From: Anaerobutyricum stercoris
Lineage (GTDB): Bacteria > Bacillota > Clostridia > Lachnospirales > Lachnospiraceae
Assembly (NCBI GenBank): GCA_019116455.1
Contig: DXBR01000067.1
Span: 1-17,619 of the forward strand
DNA: 17,619 nt
Reading direction: 5' to 3'
Shown here: in pieces, positions 8,401 to 14,575 of the stretch
How positions within the stretch are numbered: position 1 is the stretch's first letter
Layout: every line of letters begins with the position of its first letter
Program-made: the position numbers and the translations under genes
The notes under the pieces: generated by a model
Told to the model about the DNA's origin: nothing
The model's input: the letters and a program-made list of their open reading frames with translations, nothing else
Database searches by the model: none

Positions 8401-11400
8401 TTATGTAAAGGCAGTCAATGACAATTACGAAGATGCCTATGCCACCGGTGTATTGACCATCACCAAACGACAGGTAGTGATCACCGGTAACAATGATACA
8501 TTTACTTATAACGGAACAACGCAGACTGTAGAAGGTTACACAACAGACAAAGCGGCAGGTAACAAAGGTCTTCTTGATGGCCATGAGGTGAGCGGTGTGA
8601 CCGCATCTGCTTCATCTGAAAATGTGGGAGAGCAGATTCCGGGTACCATCACCGCAGCAAACGATGTGAAGATTACAGCCGGAACCGAAGATGTCACAGC
8701 GAACTATGACATTATCACAAACGCAGGCTGGATTACGATCACACCGCTGGAGATTACCGTAGGTTCTGAATCCGGCGAACAGCTCTATACCGGAAGAGCC
8801 TTTCGTGTGAGAGAAGCATCCGTGACAGCCGGAGAACTGGCCGAGGGTGATACGATCACTTATAACGTTACCGGTATGCAGACCGATATCGGTTCCAGTC
8901 AGAATAGGTTCACTGCCATCATCAAAGACGGTGAGACAACCGTAACCAATAACTACAGTATTCAGTATACTTATGGTACACTGACTGTTTACGGTGAGAT
9001 ATCTTATGATGCCAACGGCGGAACCGGGGAAGCTCCGAAGGCAGACCGCTATGACAGAGGAGATACCTACACGGTAAGAGAGAATATGTTCACCCGATCC
9101 GGTTATACCTTTACCGGATGGAACACGAGAGCTGACGGAAGCGGAACAGCTTACGCGGCGGGGAGCAAGATTACTTCCTTAAACAGCAACCTGACCTTAT
9201 ATACACAGTGGAGCGCCAACGCCGATACGCAGTATACAGTGGAGACGTATCTGGAAGGCGCCGACGGCACCTATCCGACGACACCGGCAATTTCTGTGAT
9301 AAGAACTGGCCAGACCGATACCACAGCGGCTGTGACCGATGCCGATAAGACAGCGCCAGAAGGCTATGCTCTTGATCCGGAAGCAGAAAATATATTTGAG
9401 GGAACCATTGCCGGAGACGGCAGCCTCGTACTGAAGCTGTACTTTGCCAAAGACGTGAAGGGCGGCGGAGACGATGGAGACGAGTCGGATACTGTTCCGG
9501 ATAAATACCAGGTTGTGTTCCGGTATGTGGCGAAAGGTCATGGAACTGTGACAGGAACCACAGCGGAGACACGCACATTTACCGATAAGGATGGCAGCTA
9601 CACCCTGCCGACACCAATCGTGCCAAACGCAGATGTGAAGGCGAAAGCCGACGCAGGATATCATATCACAGGATGGGCCGATGAGGCAGGAGAAGATCTG
9701 GGCGCAGGAATCAAGCCTGATTTTGGTAAGCTGACTTATAACGAAGACCAGACCTTCACTGTTACCTTTATGGAGAATGATAAAGTGACTATCCGCTATG
9801 AGGCAAAGGCTCACGGAAGTGTCAGCCGTGACAGTGAGACCGTAGCGCCGGCAACGGGAACCGCCAAAGGTTCTGTAGCGAAGCCGGATGCGGGTTATCA
9901 TTTCGCCGGCTGGTATCTGGGCGAGGAGAAAGTCAGCGATGATCTGAACTTCGTACCGGACAGAAATGCCGACGGCATCTACGAGGAAGCGACTTATACA
10001 GCAACCTTTGCGCCGGATGAGCAGACCGTTTATACTGTGGAATACTACTATACCAACGCAGACGGCAGTTATCCGGAGAAAGCAACCTACACAGCAACAA
10101 GAAATGGACAGACTGATACGATGGTATCTGTGACCGAGGAAGACAAACAGCCAACACGGAACGGGTATATACTGGACGAAGCGGCAGGAAATGTATTTGA
10201 GGGAACGATTGCCGGAGATGGCAGCCTTGTACTGAAGCTGTACTTCGCGAAAGATACCCAGGGCGGCGGAGAGGATGGCGATGAGCCGGATAATATCCCG
10301 GATCGTTATCAGGTAGTCTTCCGCTATATGGCCGATGACAACGGAACCGTGACAGGAGCCACAGCAGAAACTCATACATTTAAAGACGAAGAAGGCAACT
10401 ACACACTGCCGACCCCAATCGTACCGGATGCGAAGGTGGAAGCTGCGGCCAATGCGGGCTACCATATTGCAGGATGGAGCGATGAGGCGGACAAAGATTT
10501 GGGAGCAGGAAGCGCGCCAGCCTTTGGCAAGCTGACCTATGATAAAGACCAGACCTTTACCGTTGCATTTGCGGAAGATGACGATGTGACCATCCGCTAT
10601 GAGGCGGAGGCTCACGGAAGTGTCAGTCGTGATAGTGAGACGGTAGCGCCGGCAACAGGAACTGCCAAAGGCTCTGAGGCGACGCCGGATGCAGGCTATC
10701 ATTTTGACGGCTGGTATCTGGGCAAAGATGAGGTAGGCGACACGGCAGATTTCGTGCCGGGAAGAAATGCCGACGGCATCTACGAGGAAGCTACCTACAC
10801 GGCCAGATTCGCGCCGGACGAAGCAACGAAGTATGTGGTAGAGTTCTACTATGAGAATAATGGAACCTATCCGGAGATTGCGGACGATACCAGCGTGCGC
10901 ACGGGAACTACCGATACCGTAGCTTCTGTCACAGACGCTGATAAAGTACCGGCAAGAGCAGATTATGTTCTTGATCCGTCCGCTGGTAACATTTTCAGCG
11001 GCAATATCGCCGGAGACGGCAGCCTTGTGTTGAAAGTATACTTTGCTACCGACATCAAGGGCGGCGGAGAGGATGGCGACGAGCCAGATACGATTCCGGA
11101 CCGTTATCAGCGTATCTTCCGTTACATGGCCGATGACAACGGAAATGTGACAGGAAATATTACAGAAGTACATACTTTCGGAAATGCTAAAGATGGTTAC
11201 ACTCTTCCGACTCCAATGAAACCGGAGGCGAAAGTAGAAGCCAAAGCCAACGCAGGATATCATATTGACCGTTGGGAAGATGAGAATGCGCTGGGACTGG
11301 GCAGTGCGGCAGCACCGGAGTTTGGTATACTGACCTATAACGAAGACCAGATATTTACCGTTATATTTGCGGAGAATGACGATATTACCATTCGCTACGA

Positions 11401-12802
11401 GGCGGAGGAACACGGAAGTGTCAGCCGTGACAGTGAGACGGTGGCACCGGCAACAGGCACACCGGAAGGTTCTGAGGCAACGCCGGATGCAGGCTATCAT
11501 TTTGATGGCTGGTATCTGGGCGAGGAGAAAGTCAGCGAAAACTTAAACTTCGTACCGGAGAAAAATGCTGACGGCATCTACGAGGAAGCCACCTACACGG
11601 CCAGATTTGCGCCGGATGAGCAGACGCTCTACACTGTGGAATACTATTACAGCGATGAAAACGATACCTATCCGGAGGAGCCGACCTCCGTGGCTAAACG
11701 CAACGGTGTGACCGGAACCACTGTCTCCGTGACAGAGGAAGACAGGCAGCCGGAAGAAGGCTATATGCTTGATGAGACTGCACAAAATATCTTTGAAGGA
11801 ACTATCGCCGGAGACGGCAGTCTCGTGCTGAAACTGTATTTCACAAAAGATACCCAGGGCGGCGGAGAGGATGGAAATGAGCCGGATAACATTCCGGATA
11901 AATACCAGCTGATCTTCCGCTATGTGGCAGGAGAGAACGGAAGCGTGACCGGAACGGTAGCAGAAGTTCACACCTTTAAGGATGAAGCCGGCAACTACAC
12001 GAAGCCAACGGCCACCGTGCCGAACGCGGCTGTGGAGGCTGTGCCGGATGAGGCGTATGTCATCGACCTCTGGGCCGACGAAGATGGCAATGTATTCGGA
12101 AGTCAGAAGACACCGGCCATCGCGCAGGCTTATGAGAAAAATATGACATTTACCGTTACCTTCAAGAGCGAGGAACTGGTAACCGGACACATTTACATCT
12201 TAAAGAGTGTCAAAGACGGCAGCCAGACCATCGAGTCTCAGGACACCTTCTACGCAGGAATCTACGCTGTGGATGCGGAGAATAAAGAGACCCTGACAGA
12301 GGTAGTAACCCTGAAACAGAACGGCACTGTTAAAGTGGATGTTCCTCTGGGCGGTGAGGACAGAAGCGAAGCGATCACTTACACCGTAAAAGAGACCGAT
12401 GAGCAGGGCAATCCGGTTGATAAGGATGTCTTCCCGTACACGGTAACTGGTGAAGCCTCTGTCAATCTGGCTCCGGGGGCTAACGAAGGAACGATTAACA
12501 TTATCAATACTTTGAAGGACAGCGAAGGATATTATCAGGAACAGCCGACCACCAATAATGACAATACAGGAGCATCCGATGTCAGCGATGGCGGAATCGG
12601 AAAGAGCGATAAAGGAAAAGGTGGCAAAGACAAAGGAAAAGGCAGCGGCAGCGACGATAAGAATACCGGCGTAAACCGTCAGACCAGATCTAATAAGACC
12701 GGCGATGATAATCCAATCGCACTCTACATGACCTTACTTCTGGCGGCAGCCGCAGTAAGCGGAGTAGTCATTGTTCGGAGAAGAAAAGATACGGAACAGT
12801 AA
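2297..12802 (+). CDS. Giant wall-anchored repeat protein (adhesin/stalk), 3501 aa
   Basis: ATG 2297 follows AAAGGAGG (2281-2288). Order of parts: signal peptide (1-42); unrecognised AT-coded N-domain (43-143); InlB/Listeria-Bacteroides repeat with SFDANGG, GYTFTGFNT and YAQY (about 145-213); acidic Asp/Glu/Ala linker (214-305); further InlB-B-like and MucBP-like modules to about 1221, including GYTFQGW, FAGWYTSP, FLGWYLDEDC, TIQYVDEAGQPIPGV; eleven MBG/YDG modules (1222-2232); one more InlB-type repeat (2233-2310); three full and one partial units of about 266 residues (2311-3295); CnaB/pilin-like domain with YILKSVKD and YTVKETDEQGN (3296-3410); Gly/Lys/Asp wall linker; NKTGD sorting signal, membrane helix and RRRK tail (3466-3501). 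Such proteins are sortase-linked to peptidoglycan and project adhesive tips. The five cysteines seen all lie near 850-1270. No ligand can be named. Alternatives: pilin-like stalk or mucus-binding protein. Confidence 0.92.
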   Translation: MERKRRYTFLKKGQKRFVALLLTLVMVLTYVLPNIGTIQAQAGEQSITLGVSTIHFSHSYMSESQVNALKKENPDVSIAKLDISEVLNGETRETKTLYFDGKVSLNDVDISDEYELTNDPIGTSIPAGETTSVQIEIERKARVFEVSFDANGGEGNMDSLSVNEDEGETIPENAFSKEGYTFTGFNTSASGDGTAYQPGDDIQPEEDMTLYAQYKENPKEETDIEEPADDAANVSDDQDSAPAEDVDKDTEESGGQDSTLTGDADKDAAKDDAQPADAKNPDGKKDKADGKESEAEPNSVTDTDDDKTTYYEIRFVDENGGDIVVNESAEGDARYIQYVKAGGSTQAPHRPVINADGNKFVGWFTEADGKGDRVTEFTNIQADATYYAYYTEQPTYKITINYVFENDGKEAAESYVAYVEAGDSYTATVDSPELAGYTADKLSVDINLSDINEDKTYTVKYTGEMQTYYVEHQWESLDDPGTYVTHEKETKQGYIGQYTEAEAKTYDGFIAGAFQNVKITPNTTTDKVTIQIKYTRNNYELIFDTGEGGSYIAAKSVKYGESISKAMLDIGTPTRLGYTFQGWTLADGGAIDNATMPAGDLKVKAQWEANTRADYTIVYWLESLNGGYDYVTQTTGTGSVGSDITAPDLNNWQWDNANIEADGVQRDTSKDAQVTISADGKSVKNVYYNRKTFTIQFYKYEKVGEEPTWWGGTKDIYDWVEDEDLRITAKYGEYIADQWNDRAHAAYEWNTEPNGRTSYTLLANMGAKNIEVYADDRGTGTTITYYIEGLNGQRQVYQTLTAADGVSLTNEDKTPIDGFTFNDWKESTGRFDNDLWLYYTRNSYDISFENCTGVGDASLKYEASLATAKPNDNQVKPPTGVDSDYVFAGWYTSPACEDGTEVKWNSTMPSHNMQIYAKWVAPEYTVSFETNGAGTIDPITVEKYKTIESQIPTPEKEGDEFLGWYLDEDCTEPFIANTQITENITLYAKWKNAFTYSYTIQYVDEAGQPIPGVESTTGTAMADTYVLVEPKDIDGYTAKTGSFTALLDENNKVINVVYTKDATWSFRIRYIDANTRQDIIDSVTREVADNTQQVVVNSPSVLDPDYADAFAGYMLVSDPQVVVTKADATKEKEYTITFEYIQQQQTYVVYHQLQMPDGTYVTMETEQKTGKVGDYVTAAPKTYEGYTCVSTKLERSGVVTANPNATDSSSGLNIYVKYDRENALTVQDYIGKYDGQAHGLTVTGTPVNTDMVKETIQYCTDGQIWTETAPMETNVSTDADGKYTVYTRVVTEVTVGGKTTSYTGTSEMHYIEIQKRDVTITAPDATKVYDGTPLNTWYTTSNYKPATISGDGFVGAEGFNHYVYTADSSIYVGEGKNVIDENATKAALKANTKESNYNFTFVKGTLTVTDRPGDEKFVLNIYPNGKTVTYDGTEQEVSGIETTQWFDNKGVSIGSYNYTVEGVSFGASGTDAGTYEVRQTGTPVIKDAQGNDVTNQFTIHVNLASLIINKRPVTITAGSASFDYDGKEHSLNESSVTSETVLADGHTYTATITGSVKEQNEIADNVISDIRIYDVDKKDVTKNYEITAEKGRLRINAIDAEITAIVQIADKVSMYNGAEQRFSDLSGDNYTVTFNFNNEDDKIDTTGWTIAGTEITTARTNAGTTDVYFAEPANLKVLDADGNPVESAEVSVQFGTLTITKAPLTLTAGSNTKEYDGTPLVSHALDSTEGLQGQDRVVVETIQYTGSQLAPGSSDNEIVKGSVALVNGEGKPVTDNYDITLKKGTLIVTNDKKAERVITVKAKPAGKPYDGTPLANGDFQVTGTFLNGDAVDRAKVQVTGFQTFVGSSKNKVDASSVHIMNGNVDVTEAYTIKTEDADLTVTARPITLTAASASKVYDGTPLTASEVTQTGTLAGTDQFKTEPTATGRQTEVGSSANPVGEVKIVDKETGEDRTDNYAITKTPGTLTVTKAAANQNKVAIESDSLTYDGQSHALKAATSTVTEGTTIYYTTKVDPSASDWSAEMPSFTNVGAHTVYVKAVNDNYEDAYATGVLTITKRQVVITGNNDTFTYNGTTQTVEGYTTDKAAGNKGLLDGHEVSGVTASASSENVGEQIPGTITAANDVKITAGTEDVTANYDIITNAGWITITPLEITVGSESGEQLYTGRAFRVREASVTAGELAEGDTITYNVTGMQTDIGSSQNRFTAIIKDGETTVTNNYSIQYTYGTLTVYGEISYDANGGTGEAPKADRYDRGDTYTVRENMFTRSGYTFTGWNTRADGSGTAYAAGSKITSLNSNLTLYTQWSANADTQYTVETYLEGADGTYPTTPAISVIRTGQTDTTAAVTDADKTAPEGYALDPEAENIFEGTIAGDGSLVLKLYFAKDVKGGGDDGDESDTVPDKYQVVFRYVAKGHGTVTGTTAETRTFTDKDGSYTLPTPIVPNADVKAKADAGYHITGWADEAGEDLGAGIKPDFGKLTYNEDQTFTVTFMENDKVTIRYEAKAHGSVSRDSETVAPATGTAKGSVAKPDAGYHFAGWYLGEEKVSDDLNFVPDRNADGIYEEATYTATFAPDEQTVYTVEYYYTNADGSYPEKATYTATRNGQTDTMVSVTEEDKQPTRNGYILDEAAGNVFEGTIAGDGSLVLKLYFAKDTQGGGEDGDEPDNIPDRYQVVFRYMADDNGTVTGATAETHTFKDEEGNYTLPTPIVPDAKVEAAANAGYHIAGWSDEADKDLGAGSAPAFGKLTYDKDQTFTVAFAEDDDVTIRYEAEAHGSVSRDSETVAPATGTAKGSEATPDAGYHFDGWYLGKDEVGDTADFVPGRNADGIYEEATYTARFAPDEATKYVVEFYYENNGTYPEIADDTSVRTGTTDTVASVTDADKVPARADYVLDPSAGNIFSGNIAGDGSLVLKVYFATDIKGGGEDGDEPDTIPDRYQRIFRYMADDNGNVTGNITEVHTFGNAKDGYTLPTPMKPEAKVEAKANAGYHIDRWEDENALGLGSAAAPEFGILTYNEDQIFTVIFAENDDITIRYEAEEHGSVSRDSETVAPATGTPEGSEATPDAGYHFDGWYLGEEKVSENLNFVPEKNADGIYEEATYTARFAPDEQTLYTVEYYYSDENDTYPEEPTSVAKRNGVTGTTVSVTEEDRQPEEGYMLDETAQNIFEGTIAGDGSLVLKLYFTKDTQGGGEDGNEPDNIPDKYQLIFRYVAGENGSVTGTVAEVHTFKDEAGNYTKPTATVPNAAVEAVPDEAYVIDLWADEDGNVFGSQKTPAIAQAYEKNMTFTVTFKSEELVTGHIYILKSVKDGSQTIESQDTFYAGIYAVDAENKETLTEVVTLKQNGTVKVDVPLGGEDRSEAITYTVKETDEQGNPVDKDVFPYTVTGEASVNLAPGANEGTINIINTLKDSEGYYQEQPTTNNDNTGASDVSDGGIGKSDKGKGGKDKGKGSGSDDKNTGVNRQTRSNKTGDDNPIALYMTLLLAAAAVSGVVIVRRRKDTEQ
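5960..8992 (+). repeat. Array of eleven MBG/YDG-type modules in the adhesin
   Basis: The motif Y-(D/N/T)-G recurs at about residues 1233, 1329, 1430, 1524, 1615, 1715, 1809, 1897, 1987, 2071 and 2164, that is every 85-101 residues. Typical forms are KVYDGTPL, VTYDGTEQEV, FDYDGKEHSL and FTYNGTTQTV. Most modules end in a strand such as NYDITLKKGTLIVT and lead into a beta-rich starter such as RPITLTAASASKVYDG. These are MBG (mostly beta-strand) domains, which act as rigid stalk spacers in bacterial adhesins. The modules are diverged from each other at DNA level, so this array looks old compared with the C-terminal units. Confidence 0.82.
9227..12181 (+). repeat. Tandem units of about 800 bp, three full and one truncated
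   Basis: Unit starts are 9227, 10025, 10826 and 11624; full units are 798, 801 and 798 bp (266-267 codons), and the last has 558 bp. Each full unit encodes three parts. The first is a YTVEYYY...LVLKLYF module followed by a glycine/acid hinge (GGGEDGDEPD). The second is a FRYMADDNG...FTVTFAE module. The third is a VTIRYEAEAHGSVSRDSE...YTARFAPDE module. Unit four lacks the third part and passes into the CnaB-like domain. Stretches such as GCCGGAGACGGCAGCCT recur nearly unchanged at 9410, 10211, 11009 and 11807, so homologous recombination between units is likely. Confidence 0.85.
12692..12799 (+). other. Sortase sorting signal and membrane anchor of the adhesin
   Basis: N3466-K-T-G-D3470 is followed by DNP, a hydrophobic helix IALYMTLLLAAAAVSGVVIV and the positive tail RRRKDTEQ. 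The layout is that of a cell-wall sorting signal, but the pentapeptide lacks the usual L-P (S-N-K-T-G in place of L-P-x-T-G). x-x-K-T-G-D variants are common in Clostridia. No sortase gene is in the window. Confidence 0.75.
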
Positions 12803-12844
12803 GTTTCTGACGTCCAGATATTGTATAAAGTAATTACAATAAAA

Positions 12845-12866
12845 GCCGGCGGCTTATGCCGCCGGT
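12845..12866 (+). terminator. GC-rich hairpin after the adhesin gene
   Basis: GCCGGCGGC (12845-12853) pairs with GCCGCCGGT (12858-12866), with one terminal G-U pair, around a TTAT loop. No T-tract follows. It may stabilise the mRNA 3' end or help pausing ahead of the true terminator 15 nt downstream. Confidence 0.5.
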
Positions 12867-12880
12867 CAGGACAATAGTAA

Positions 12881-12926
12881 AAGCCCCTAACGATTTTTGA
12901 ATTTGATCGTTAGGGGCTTATTTTTT
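12881..12926. terminator. Bidirectional intrinsic terminator between converging genes
   Basis: AAGCCCCTAACGAT (12881-12894) pairs perfectly over 14 bp with ATCGTTAGGGGCTT (12906-12919). On the plus strand TTATTTTTTG follows the stem, and on the minus strand CTTTTACT follows it. It therefore serves both the adhesin gene (plus) and the MoxR operon (minus), whose last gene ends at 12937. Confidence 0.9.
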
Positions 12927-12936
12927 GTTTTCTCTT

Positions 12937-14538
12937 TTAAAACTCATACGCTGAAGCGTCTGAATAAATATCATCCCGGTTCAGCTCTTTCAGGATGGCG
13001 GCCCGGCGACTGCCGACCAGAAGAGTCTTATTATACTGGAAGTATTTCTCGCAGCCATTTTCTGTGATGAAAGCAGAGATTTCCGAGTCCATGGTGAGCT
13101 CCGTGACGAAGATGACCATTTCCTGTCCTTCTCCGAAGGCATCTTCCATGAAAGTGAAGCTGTAGTTGAGAGCTTTAGAGGCCTGAGAGATGGCGTCCGT
13201 CCGCTGTTCACACAGTTTGTCGAAGCCGGCCTTCACCTGTCCGAAAGCCTCTTTTGGGGAGGCAACGGTATCCGGCGTCCATTCCCGGAGAAGCTCCATC
13301 ACTTCCAGGTGCTGTTTTTTATCTTCCGGGGAGACCAGACCGGTTTTCTCCGTCAGAGCAAATGTATTGTCCCTCTCAGAAAGCATCTGCTGCCACAGCT
13401 GCCAGGAATCGCTGCCGGAAGCGGTGCGAGACTGTGGTTCGGAATCTGACGAATTGCCAGCATCCGCTGCTCCTGCGGACACGTTATCTGTCAGGGCGCC
13501 CAGCCCCTTCCGATATTCCTTGAGGAATTCGTAACATTCCGTCGTAATCCGGTCTTTTCCCATGGCGGCGGCGATATAGTTGTGAAGTCCTCCGGTGAGA
13601 AGTTCCACGCAGCTTAAGCGTTCATCGAAGGAAGCGCGGAACAGCCGCTCGAAGATGGAAGTCTTCACTTCTCCGGTGAGAATCCGGCTGATGTCGTATT
13701 CATCCCGGTATTTCTGGTAGAGATCGTAGTAGGCGGCCACGTCCTTGGCGATATCTTCGTGCTGCAGGAACTGGTGGATGATGTCTTCATCCACAGGGAT
13801 GGACAGCGCCTCGTAGGAATAGATGAGATAGCTCAGATCCTCCCAGCCTCTGGCCGTGACAAACTGCATGCCGTCCACGTCGTTTTCTGTCCGGTAAAAG
13901 TTCTGCGGGCGCAGCTCCAGGTAGCTTAAGATAAACGGATGAATGTGGCGGGTGCGGGCATAGCTGCGGAAGGCTTCCAGATCCGCTTCGATATCGATCT
14001 TGCGCACGCGGTCCAGGGTTACGAAGTCAAAATCCCGGACGCTCTTATTATATTCCGGCGGATTGCCGGCGGCGGTGATGATCCAGCCTTTCGGAACCGC
14101 CTGATTGCCGAAAGTCTTGCACTGCAGAAACTGCAGCATGGTCGGCGCCAGCGTCTCAGAGACACAGTTGATCTCATCAATAAAAAGAATACCTTCTTTC
14201 TTACCTGTCTCCTCCATGTAGCGGTAAATGCTGCTGATGATCTCGCTCATGGTGTATTCGGTGACGGAGCGGGTGACGCCGTCAAATACCTCTTCCTTGA
14301 TGAAAGGAAGGCCCACAGCGCTCTGTCTCGTATGGTGGGTAATGGTATAAGCGATGAGACCGATGCCGCATTCCTTCGCAATTTGCTGCATGATCTGTGT
14401 TTTTCCGATGCCGGGAGGCCCCATCAGAAGGATGGGACGCTGCCGGATCTCCGGAATACGGTACTGGCCGTATTCATCTTTGTCCAGATAAGCCCGGACA
14501 GTATTTTTGATATCTTCTTTTGCTTTCTTTATATTCAT
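12937..14538 (-). CDS. MoxR-type AAA+ ATPase
   Basis: A cytosolic ATPase of the MoxR branch, which works with von Willebrand A (VWA) proteins to remodel or mature target proteins. Visible motifs, counted from ATG 14538: Walker A GPPGIGKT (40-47), an insertion with THHTRQSAVGLP (67-78), Walker B ILFIDEIN (117-124), sensor-1 ITAAGNPPEYN (154-164) and FVTLDRVRKI (172-181). After the AAA core, a long C-terminal part (about 250 residues) includes a low-complexity Ala/Ser/Gly region near 350-370 and no recognised domain. Start choice: an in-frame TTG at 14547 directly abuts AAAGGA, whereas ATG 14538 lies nine bases after it. ATG is therefore preferred, giving 533 residues. It is the last gene of a three-gene operon and starts 37 nt after the VWA gene's stop. 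The pairing with a DUF2201/VWA gene is a recurrent bacterial arrangement. Confidence 0.88.
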   Translation of the reverse strand: MNIKKAKEDIKNTVRAYLDKDEYGQYRIPEIRQRPILLMGPPGIGKTQIMQQIAKECGIGLIAYTITHHTRQSAVGLPFIKEEVFDGVTRSVTEYTMSEIISSIYRYMEETGKKEGILFIDEINCVSETLAPTMLQFLQCKTFGNQAVPKGWIITAAGNPPEYNKSVRDFDFVTLDRVRKIDIEADLEAFRSYARTRHIHPFILSYLELRPQNFYRTENDVDGMQFVTARGWEDLSYLIYSYEALSIPVDEDIIHQFLQHEDIAKDVAAYYDLYQKYRDEYDISRILTGEVKTSIFERLFRASFDERLSCVELLTGGLHNYIAAAMGKDRITTECYEFLKEYRKGLGALTDNVSAGAADAGNSSDSEPQSRTASGSDSWQLWQQMLSERDNTFALTEKTGLVSPEDKKQHLEVMELLREWTPDTVASPKEAFGQVKAGFDKLCEQRTDAISQASKALNYSFTFMEDAFGEGQEMVIFVTELTMDSEISAFITENGCEKYFQYNKTLLVGSRRAAILKELNRDDIYSDASAYEF

Positions 14539-14575
14539 GGGTATCAATCCTTTAAATTAATTTTTTACAAATGTA

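Noticed and set aside
9197..11500. A 767-codon open frame on the minus strand opposite the long adhesin repeats (also 5918-6796 and 11543-12190)
   Set aside because: It mirrors the repeat units of the plus-strand gene, has no ribosome binding site, and its product is a Cys/His/Ile/Arg-rich shadow without a recognisable domain. It arises from codon bias in the repeated coding strand.
9227..12181. Possible CRISPR-like or mobile-element repeats
   Set aside because: The repeats are long, in frame and coding, with no spacer structure, inverted ends or transposase.
14539..14547. TTG at 14547 as start of the MoxR ATPase
   Set aside because: It directly abuts the AAAGGA site, leaving no spacing. 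ATG 14538, nine bases from the site, is the normal choice.
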